A stretch of 11,542 nucleotides of DNA from Planctomycetaceae bacterium (GTDB lineage Bacteria > Planctomycetota > Planctomycetia > Planctomycetales > Planctomycetaceae). The position numbers and the translations under genes are program-made. Position 1 is the stretch's first letter; the number at the start of each line of letters is the position of its first letter. Below, in pieces: positions 6,576-11,542 of the stretch. The notes beneath the pieces were generated by a model that made no database searches, was not told the origin of the DNA, and saw only the letters and a list, made by a program, of their open reading frames with translations. Location: positions 1 to 11,542 of the forward strand of contig JAGQQB010000075.1 of NCBI GenBank assembly GCA_020426425.1, read 5' to 3'.

Positions 6576-7445
6576 TTACAGCGCGCCACTGCCCGTCAGC
6601 ACCACGGCGATGGTCCGCACCAGAATCTTGATGTCGTTCCACACGCTGCAGTGCTGCAGGTAGTGCAGATCGTAGGTCACCTTGCGGCGGAAGCCTTCCA
6701 GTTCGTTGTCGTAGCCGTTGAGGATCTGGGCGACGCCGGTCAGACCGGGCTTCAGGCCGAGACGGTCCAGGTAGTTCGGGATTTTCCCCGAGAGCTCCGC
6801 CATGAACTCAGGACGCTCAGGGCGTGGTCCAACCAGGGACATCTCTCCCTTAAGGACGTTCCACAACTGTGGTAGTTCGTCTAGCCGGGTCTTGCGGAGG
6901 AAGCGACCGATCGGCGTGATCCGGGGATCATTTTGTGTTGCGAACTGGGCGCCAAGCTTCTCGGCATCAATCCGCATGGTGCGGAACTTGTAGAGTGTGA
7001 AGTGCCGTCCGTAGGTGAACTCGGTACGACGATCGGAGTTTGGATTTCGCCGTTCGCCGACAGGGGGACCAGGAGGTCCATCGTGTCGCGTGCGGCGTTC
7101 GCGCCCTGGCTTACGCAGGTTGAGACCCACGCGAGTCTGCTGAAAGATCATCGGTCCACGCGACGTCAACTTAACCGCAATCGCGACGAGCAGCATGACT
7201 GGAGCGAGCAGCACCAACGCAGTGGCCGAGACGACAATGTCAAGAACTCGTTTCCCCAGCCGTGTACCCCAGCCGAGACAGTGCAGCGTCTGCCGCTTGA
7301 TGTTCAGATCCTGATGGTCGAACCACCAGACGTCGGGAATGACCAGCGGATCAGCCGTGACGAACTCGACGACATCTTCGTAGTGGTCGTCTGATCGGTT
7401 TTGAGCCGAGGTCATGTTCTGGGGCGGAGGAGACACTGTGGACAT
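6576..7445 (-). CDS. Membrane sugar-phosphate transferase (polyprenyl-phosphate glycosyl-1-phosphate transferase)
   Basis: A 289-residue bacterial sugar transferase (Bac_transf, PF02397; monotopic PGT family). Such enzymes move a sugar-1-phosphate from a nucleotide sugar to undecaprenyl phosphate at the inner membrane, starting exopolysaccharide or O-antigen synthesis. Residues 1-60 are a soluble, acidic N-terminal extension. Residues 64-91 carry KRVLDIVVSATALVLLAPVM, the single (probably re-entrant) membrane helix. Then come QTRVGLN (103-109), FTLYKFRTM (149-157), the catalytic Asp189-Glu190 pair in RKTRLDELPQLWNVLKG, and SLVGPRPERP (203-212). LKPGLTGVAQI follows at 231-241. Between RVGLN and FTLYKFRTM, which are normally only a few residues apart, there is an extra segment of about 30 residues rich in Arg, Pro and Gly (111-143). 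The length is between the small PglC-like and long WbaP-like forms. No other polysaccharide genes are nearby. The sugar specificity cannot be read from the sequence. Confidence 0.93.
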   Translation of the reverse strand: MSTVSPPPQNMTSAQNRSDDHYEDVVEFVTADPLVIPDVWWFDHQDLNIKRQTLHCLGWGTRLGKRVLDIVVSATALVLLAPVMLLVAIAVKLTSRGPMIFQQTRVGLNLRKPGRERRTRHDGPPGPPVGERRNPNSDRRTEFTYGRHFTLYKFRTMRIDAEKLGAQFATQNDPRITPIGRFLRKTRLDELPQLWNVLKGEMSLVGPRPERPEFMAELSGKIPNYLDRLGLKPGLTGVAQILNGYDNELEGFRRKVTYDLHYLQHCSVWNDIKILVRTIAVVLTGSGAL

Positions 7446-7789
7446 GGAAACACGCTTTGCCGTGCTGTTTCAATTCTGGTCGCTGTGATTTGCGACGTTG
7501 CTGCAAAGCAACTCGCATCACATCGTATGAGGGGACTGTTGTCAAAAGCTTGCCCCACTCGACCTCGTAAATGGAGAAGATTACGTGGATTGCAGGGGAT
7601 TTTCATCGACCCGTTACGATTGTGACGACTGCTACTGGGTGTTGCCTTTTCGCAACATTCTGTAAACCGCAGGAGTCTGCTTCGCATGTCGCCAGGAATC
7701 CGGATAAACTCTCACCCTCATGCGAATCTGCCCCCAGTGGACACGCCCAGTTCCACTCAAATTCCACTGCCTGTTCGGTGATGTAACCC
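7446..7789. other. Divergent intergenic spacer, promoters expected but not resolved
   Basis: These 344 bases separate the divergent sugar-transferase and cystathionine-enzyme genes, so both promoters should be here. I find no clear sigma-70 pair and no pattern I recognise as a SAM-responsive riboswitch. Two dyads are visible: the hairpin at 7640-7657, and a wider one made of TTCGCATG (7681-7688) and CATGCGAA (7719-7726) with a 30-base loop. Short open frames in the spacer show no domain. Confidence 0.5.
7640..7657 (+). other. Small hairpin upstream of the cystathionine-enzyme gene
   Basis: TGTTGC (7640-7645) and GCAACA (7652-7657) are exact reverse complements around the loop CTTTTC. A G-T pair extends the stem by one. 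It lies about 130 bases before the start codon. It could be 5' leader structure, or a 3' structure of a short transcript. No T-run follows. Confidence 0.35.
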
Positions 7790-8944
7790 ATGTCTGAATT
7801 GAATTTTGAGACACGCTGCGTACACGTGGGAGTCGACAAAGACTCCGCCTACAACAGCTGCATTACCCCGATCTATCCGTCGTCCACGTTCTATTGGGAC
7901 GATTTGAAGACCCATCGGGGATTCGATTACACACGCAGCGGCAATCCGACCCGCAAGGCGCTGGAAGAGAATCTAACCGCGCTGGAAGGGGGGATTGACT
8001 GCCGGGCGACGAGCACGGGGATGTCGGCGATTGCAACGGCGATGTACCTGTTCAAGCCGGGTGACCACATCATCACCGGGCATGACATCTACGGCGGGAC
8101 ATACCGGCTGTTCGCCGATCTGTTGACGAGTCAGGGTTACAAGTTCTCGTTCGTCGATATGGGGAATCCGGAACTTGTTCGGGCGGCGATCACTCCCCAG
8201 ACCAAGGGGATCTGGATTGAGACGCCGAGCAATCCGTTGCTGAATCTGGTCGATATCGCCGCGATCACCGCGATCGCGCAAGAGCACCAATTGATCTCAC
8301 TGGCGGACAACACGTTCCTGTCGCCGTACTTGCAGCGGCCCTTCGAATTCGGCGTCGATGTGATCGTGCACTCCACGACGAAGTACCTCAACGGGCATTC
8401 CGATGTCGTCGGCGGAGCAGTGATTACCCGGCATCAGGAGCATGCCGATCGAATTTCCTATGTGGTGAACGCCCTCGGACTGGGCTGCTCGCCGTTCGAT
8501 GCGTGGCTCGTGCTGCGCGGCGTGAAGACGCTAGGGCCACGGATGGAAGCTCACCAGAAGGGAGCCATGGCTCTCGCCCGCATGCTCGATGCGCATCCTG
8601 CCGTCGAACGAGTGTACTACCCCGGTCTGGAAACGCATCCCGATCACGAACTGGCGAAGAGACAGCAGCGCGGGTTTGGTGCCATGCTGAGCTTCGACGT
8701 GCAGGGGAGCCGTGAGCAGGCAGAGCAGGTGCTCACTGGACTGAAGTTGTTCCAACTGGCCGAGTCGCTCGGCGGCGTGGAGTCCCTGGTCGAGTATCCC
8801 GAGACGATGAGTCATGCCTCGATGACTCTCGAAGCCCGGCGAAATGCCGGCATCAGCGAGCGGACGATTCGTGTCTCCGTCGGCATTGAACATCCCGACG
8901 ATCTGGTCGCAGATATGAAACGCGTGCTGGATGCGTGCCGTTAA
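7790..8944 (+). CDS. Cystathionine gamma-synthase / gamma-lyase family PLP enzyme
   Basis: A 384-residue PLP enzyme of the Cys/Met metabolism family (fold type I), close in length to E. coli MetB. Key residues are all visible: the phosphate-binding Y47 and R49 in DYTRSGNPT (from the neighbouring subunit in this family), STGMSA (75-80), the ring-stacking Tyr101 in HDIYGGTYR, Asp173 in LADNTF, the Schiff-base Lys198 in HSTTKYLNGHSD, and the substrate carboxylate-binding Arg361 in TIRVSVGIE. Glu331 in SLGGVESL occupies the position that is Glu in both gamma-synthases and gamma-lyases and Tyr in beta-lyases, so a beta-lyase is unlikely. The enzyme therefore either makes cystathionine from an activated homoserine plus cysteine (methionine synthesis) or splits cystathionine to cysteine (reverse transsulfuration). 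The sequence does not decide between metB-like and mccB-like function, and no partner gene is present. The start has no clear Shine-Dalgarno sequence, but no in-frame ATG lies nearby upstream. It is cytoplasmic, as there is no signal peptide. Confidence 0.93.
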   Translation: MSELNFETRCVHVGVDKDSAYNSCITPIYPSSTFYWDDLKTHRGFDYTRSGNPTRKALEENLTALEGGIDCRATSTGMSAIATAMYLFKPGDHIITGHDIYGGTYRLFADLLTSQGYKFSFVDMGNPELVRAAITPQTKGIWIETPSNPLLNLVDIAAITAIAQEHQLISLADNTFLSPYLQRPFEFGVDVIVHSTTKYLNGHSDVVGGAVITRHQEHADRISYVVNALGLGCSPFDAWLVLRGVKTLGPRMEAHQKGAMALARMLDAHPAVERVYYPGLETHPDHELAKRQQRGFGAMLSFDVQGSREQAEQVLTGLKLFQLAESLGGVESLVEYPETMSHASMTLEARRNAGISERTIRVSVGIEHPDDLVADMKRVLDACR

Positions 8945-9632
8945 TCCGGAAGATTCCCAACGGAGATTCCCAAGAGTGGATTGGATGCACCGCAGAGGCA
9001 TGGAGACCTGATATGGCCCCCGACCCTGCTGCAAATGGGCAGCACTGTCGGTGAGTAACGTACCAGTCTCGTTCTCATGCCTCTCCGTGAATCTGTGGTT
9101 CCTTGAGATCATCGGCCCTGCGTGTGCATGGGGACGGGTGTTCAGTGGTGGGTGGTCCCTTGCTTCCGCTTGGAATTCAACGCACATCCCTGCCAACCTG
9201 ATCCCCATCACGTTGCCGCTCCTGTTCGGTTCTTACAAAGGGCGGAGCCAGTGAGATACTTGTATTTCCCCACGTGAGCTCGCTATGGCGTGCCGGGATC
9301 TGCATCATGGGGACTTTGGCTGCCCCACGCATGGCCAATGGGAGTAAAGTGGTCAAGTGTTCACTTTCTGCCGCTTCGGCATTGCCAACTTGGCGGGAAC
9401 CTGTCAGTATCCGCCGCCGGTTTTTTCCAGGCCGGTGTTGAACAAGTGGAATCCTCGGCAAAGTTTTCCTTTCCTGCCACGATGTGGGTCGTGAACGGAA
9501 GGAATGTTGCCGATGATAAGGTCGTGGCTGGAGATATCTCTCACCGGGGTCTCCAAGCCAATGGTTTGGTTTGGGGTTTCGTCGGTGAGCAACAGTCGTC
9601 ATTGAGGCGGCAACAACGGAGATTGAGCTGCA
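8945..9632. other. Long intergenic spacer (688 bases) before the acyl carrier protein gene
   Basis: This spacer separates two genes read in the same direction. It contains a 10-base direct repeat just after the stop codon (AGATTCCCAA at 8951-8960 and 8964-8973), the second CAGAGGC-type inverted repeat (8994-9084), and a cluster of small dyads at 9343-9398. These include AAAGTG...CACTTT, GCCGCTTCGGC and GCCAACTTGGC, and are followed by a T-run at 9421-9426. Open frames on both strands cross the repeats or the start of the next gene and carry no recognisable domain, so I treat the stretch as non-coding. The acyl carrier protein promoter should lie in its right half. Confidence 0.5.
8994..9084. 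repeat. Imperfect inverted-repeat element (CAGAGGC type), copy 2
   Basis: AGAGGCATG (8994-9002) and CATGCCTCT (9076-9084) are exact reverse complements. With a one-base gap the match continues inward for a few more bases, and the outer flanks also show ACCGCAG on the left and the complement of CTGTGGTT on the right. The left arm CGCAGAGGCATGGAG agrees with CACAGAGGCACTGAG of the element at 6251 at 12 of 15 positions, and both right arms contain TCCGTGA, so the two are likely members of one dispersed repeat family. The interior is about 73 bases and has no coding signal. Confidence 0.55.
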
Positions 9633-10019
9633 ATGCCCAGTCAAGAAGAGATTTTTGAAAAGGTCCGTGAAGTTCTGGTCGACGCTCTGGGAGTGGACGA
9701 CGACGAAGTGACCATGTCCGCCACGTTGATTGGCGACTTGGGTGCTGAGTCGATCGACTTCCTCGACATTGTGTTCCAGCTGGACAAGGCATTCGGGATT
9801 CAAATTCCCCGCGCGGAACTGTTCCCTGAGAACCTCGCCAACGCCGAAGCCGGCTTCGTGAAAGACGGCAAGGTGACGGACGCCGGTATCGCCGAAATGC
9901 GAGCCAAGATGCCACACGCCGATGTCGACAAGTTCGCCGAAGATCCAGCGGTCTCGAACATCGCCGATCTGTTCACCGTGGAAATGATCTGCAAGTTCAT
10001 CGCTGCCAAGCTCGGCTAA
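9633..10019 (+). CDS. Acyl carrier protein with a long internal insertion
   Basis: A 128-residue acyl carrier protein. Residues 1-60 follow the standard fold: helix I EEIFEKVREVLVDALGV (5-21), TLIGDLGAESIDFLDIVFQLDKAF (31-54) with Ser40 as the expected 4'-phosphopantetheine attachment site, and FGIQIPR. A normal ACP would end after about 80 residues. Here about 50 extra residues (roughly 62-110, with KDGKVTDAGIAEMRAKMPHAD) come before the closing helix DLFTVEMICKFIAAKLG (112-128). A Shine-Dalgarno-like GGAGAT lies nine bases before the ATG. ACPs of this enlarged type occur, in my knowledge, in specialised fatty-acid or polyketide-like gene sets rather than as the housekeeping AcpP. No ketosynthase, ligase or thioesterase is nearby, so its partners must be encoded elsewhere. 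The ACP call is firm. The pathway is unknown. Confidence 0.93.
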   Translation: MPSQEEIFEKVREVLVDALGVDDDEVTMSATLIGDLGAESIDFLDIVFQLDKAFGIQIPRAELFPENLANAEAGFVKDGKVTDAGIAEMRAKMPHADVDKFAEDPAVSNIADLFTVEMICKFIAAKLG

Positions 10020-10050
10020 TCGCCGCTGGTTGTGAACTCGGATGAAATCA

Positions 10051-10081
10051 ACAGGCCTGGCGTGACAAACGCCGGGCCTGT
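10051..10081 (+). terminator. Strong terminator-like hairpin after the acyl carrier protein gene
   Basis: ACAGGCCTGGCGT (10051-10063) pairs with ACGCCGGGCCTGT (10069-10081) around the loop GACAA. That is 13 consecutive pairs, 12 Watson-Crick and one T-G. The stem is GC-rich and starts 31 bases after the ACP stop codon. The following bases (CGTCTTGTG) are only moderately T-rich. This is the best rho-independent terminator candidate in the window. It marks the end of the ACP transcript and separates it from the beta-propeller gene. Confidence 0.75.
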
Positions 10082-10127
10082 CGTCTTGTGTGGCCCCTGC
10101 ATTCTCCATGAACGCTGTAGACGAGCG

Positions 10128-11240
10128 ATGCCTGACCAAACAACGGCACGACACGGTGCTTCTGGCTTCCTGACCCAGTTGTGGACTGTCGTAAAATGGG
10201 GGCTGCTGGCGACGGTCGTTTCCGTGGCGCTGCTGATTGGTCTGCTGCGATTAACCACGGCACGTCCGATTCGAACGGTCTCCGTGGAGGGCATGCCGAT
10301 CGAATCACTTGCTTTTCTGGGCGACTCTCACACCGTGATGGTCAGCGACGGATTGGGAAAGGCGATGCAATTGGACTTGGCAACTGGAGAGAACTCGACA
10401 CAAGAGCTTGCACCGAGAGTGCGAAACTCGCAGTTTGTCCCCCTTGCCGACGGACGTTTGCTCGTTGGCGTTGGCAAGTCACTTCGGCAGGGAAGCTCTC
10501 CCTGGACCACATGGAGTGAACTCCTGGGCACCCAATTCGAGGTTTGGGCGATCGATGCAACACCGGATGGAAGCTCGGTTGCGATTGGGCTGTCGGAGTA
10601 TGAGTTCGGACTCAATGATCACAAGAAGTCTGGTCAACTGCTGCATTGGAATCCAGGTCAACAGGCTCCCCCGTCACTCTTGCGGGAGTTTGACTCCCCC
10701 GTCGTTTCAGTCGCAATGAGTCCCGATGCGAGTTGGATCGCATGTGCCGTCTTGTATTCGAATACACTACATCTCGTCCGTGTCGATGACCCTGAGCAGT
10801 CGCTGGAATTTAACATTCCGCCTCAGCAACTCTGCTTCACGCCTGACGGAGCACACCTTTGCATCGCCGGGTCCACAGTGGGCTGCCTGCTTCCCATGGA
10901 TAACGTGAACAGCGAGACACCGCTGCAAGTTCTACACAAGTATGTGCCGGGAAGCGGCGTTGATATTGGCGCCTGTGCCTGCTCCTCCGACGGACGTCTG
11001 GTTGCATTCGCTGGCGTGGCAGGTGAACCGTATTCGTACCGTTCGCTCGCAGTGGCAGAAGTCTACGACATCCAAACCGGGAAGTTGGTCTTTGCTTGCG
11101 TGGGCAATCCAGCCACGGACTTGCGCTGGAAGCACATGTGCTATTCCAGTGTTGTCTTCTCGCCCGACGCAACATCGCTCATTGCTGGCAGTCTGCGTGG
11201 CGAAATCCAAGAATGGAAACTGCCTGAATCCGTGCAGTAG
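10128..11240 (+). CDS. Membrane-anchored WD40-like beta-propeller protein
   Basis: A 370-residue protein with a short polar N-terminus, one transmembrane helix at about residues 21-41 (VVKWGLLATVVSVALLIGLL), and then a domain built of WD40-like repeats. Blade signatures are VEGMPIESLAFLGDSHTVMV (53-72), VWAIDATPDGSSVAIGL (139-155), VVSVAMSPDASWIACAV (192-208), LCFTPDGAHLCIAGS (235-249), CACSSDGRLVAFAG (283-296) and VVFSPDATSLIAGSLRGEIQEW (342-363). About six blades can be seen, and the degenerate N-terminal part may form a seventh. A GTG at 10032 would extend the frame by 32 residues, but that extension would run through the terminator hairpin at 10051-10081 and place polar, Cys-containing residues ahead of the helix. 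The ATG at 10128 is therefore preferred. The propeller probably faces the periplasm and serves as a scaffold. No catalytic motif is seen. The gene converges with the rhomboid-like gene. Confidence 0.82.
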   Translation: MPDQTTARHGASGFLTQLWTVVKWGLLATVVSVALLIGLLRLTTARPIRTVSVEGMPIESLAFLGDSHTVMVSDGLGKAMQLDLATGENSTQELAPRVRNSQFVPLADGRLLVGVGKSLRQGSSPWTTWSELLGTQFEVWAIDATPDGSSVAIGLSEYEFGLNDHKKSGQLLHWNPGQQAPPSLLREFDSPVVSVAMSPDASWIACAVLYSNTLHLVRVDDPEQSLEFNIPPQQLCFTPDGAHLCIAGSTVGCLLPMDNVNSETPLQVLHKYVPGSGVDIGACACSSDGRLVAFAGVAGEPYSYRSLAVAEVYDIQTGKLVFACVGNPATDLRWKHMCYSSVVFSPDATSLIAGSLRGEIQEWKLPESVQ

Positions 11241-11286
11241 ATCAATGGTGGGGATGGAAGGGGGGGCGCGTCGCCGCTTCTGGCGT

Positions 11287-11305
11287 TTGATCGCGGAGCG
11301 ATCAA
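11287..11305. terminator. Hairpin between convergent genes, likely shared terminator
   Basis: TTGATCGC (11287-11294) and GCGATCAA (11298-11305) are exact reverse complements with a three-base loop. Allowing one bulged base, CG pairs extend the stem. It lies four bases past the stop codon of the minus-strand gene and 46 bases past the stop of the plus-strand beta-propeller gene, so it could end both transcripts. It has no marked T-run on either side. Confidence 0.55.
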
Positions 11306-11308
11306 CGA

Positions 11309-11542
11309 CTATCCGCGTCGTTCGCGGATTTTGCGGCTGGCGTCGGCCAGGAACTGTTGTTCTTCGGCGGTCAGACTGTCCTGTCCATCGTCTTGGATCT
11401 TTTGCAGCAGTTGGTCCATGCGCGCCTGTTCTCGGGCGGACAGTGGGGATCCGGTCGATGATTCGCCGGGATCGGGATGTCGCACACGCAGGTTCGGTTT
11501 GCGCTTCAGCCAGCGGCGGGGATCGAAGAAGGCGAATTGTCC
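11309..11542 (-). CDS. C-terminal part of a probable rhomboid-family membrane protein
   Basis: An open frame enters from the right edge on the minus strand and ends at a TAG (11311-11309), giving the last 77 residues of a larger protein. The segment starts GQFAFFDPRRWLKRKP, a basic stretch of the type that follows the last membrane helix of planctomycete rhomboid proteins. A variable linker follows, and then EQARMDQLLQKIQDDGQDSL and TAEEQQFLADASRKIRERR (residues 38-76). This last part matches the pattern of the small helical tail domain (DUF6576-like, 'LLxKIxxxGxxSLTxEExxFLxxASRxxR') found after rhomboid intramembrane protease cores. The catalytic core lies outside the window, so protease activity cannot be judged. 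The reading frame is well supported. The rhomboid assignment rests on the tail motif and my memory of the family. Confidence 0.72.
   Translation of the reverse strand, partial: GQFAFFDPRRWLKRKPNLRVRHPDPGESSTGSPLSAREQARMDQLLQKIQDDGQDSLTAEEQQFLADASRKIRERRG

Noticed and set aside
7446..7789. A SAM or SAH riboswitch ahead of the cystathionine-enzyme gene
   Set aside because: I could not match the conserved cores of the families I know. The stems present are short and generic.
9290..9658. A 122-codon plus-strand frame before the ACP gene
   Set aside because: It crosses the dyad cluster and runs into the ACP coding region in another frame. No motif or ribosome-binding site supports it.
9177..10154. 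A 325-codon open frame on the minus strand across the ACP gene
   Set aside because: It lies antisense to the well-supported ACP gene and the terminator hairpin, has no recognisable domain, and its length is explained by the codon bias of the opposite strand.
1..11542. CRISPR array, tRNA, rRNA, transposase or phage genes
   Set aside because: No regularly spaced repeats, cloverleaf-like sequences or recognisable recombinase or phage proteins were seen on either strand.
9633..11542. ACP, beta-propeller and rhomboid-like genes as one new functional system
   Set aside because: A strong terminator separates the first two genes, the third is convergent, and no shared motif or overlap links them.

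Overview
The window looks like part of a planctomycete chromosome (phylum Planctomycetota). The best evidence is the tandem pair at 687-4488. It encodes a planctomycete-type cytochrome protein (PSCyt1-DUF1549-DUF1553) followed 10 bases later by a DUF1501 protein, an arrangement typical of this phylum. Other features fit: moderately high G+C, several start codons with no clear Shine-Dalgarno sequence, long spacers between genes, and an acyl carrier protein and a rhomboid tail of kinds I associate with the phylum. I cannot name the genus.

Layout, left to right. Positions 1-166 (minus) hold the first 55 codons of a lipoprotein that resembles the CsgG-like group. After a 520-base divergent spacer comes the PSCyt1/DUF1501 operon. 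A spacer at 4489-5001 contains an imperfect inverted-repeat element and hairpins. At 5002-6174 is an exported alpha/beta hydrolase with a GHSHG nucleophile elbow. A convergent spacer (6175-6575) holds a second inverted-repeat element. At 6576-7445 (minus) is a membrane-anchored sugar-phosphate transferase with an unusual basic insertion. A divergent spacer separates it from a PLP-dependent cystathionine gamma-synthase/lyase at 7790-8944. A 688-base spacer follows, with a third inverted-repeat element related to the second. Then come an enlarged acyl carrier protein (9633-10019), a strong terminator-like hairpin (10051-10081), a membrane-anchored beta-propeller protein (10128-11240), and, converging on it from the right edge, the C-terminal 77 residues of a probable rhomboid-family membrane protein (11309-11542, minus).

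Apart from the PSCyt1/DUF1501 pair, the genes do not form an obvious pathway. They look like independently transcribed single genes separated by long spacers. I see no CRISPR array, tRNA, rRNA, transposase, prophage or defence island. I found no convincing new multi-gene system. The most interesting items are the orphan acyl carrier protein with an insertion of about 50 residues, the insertion in the sugar transferase, and the recurring degenerate inverted-repeat elements, which occupy three of the longest spacers.
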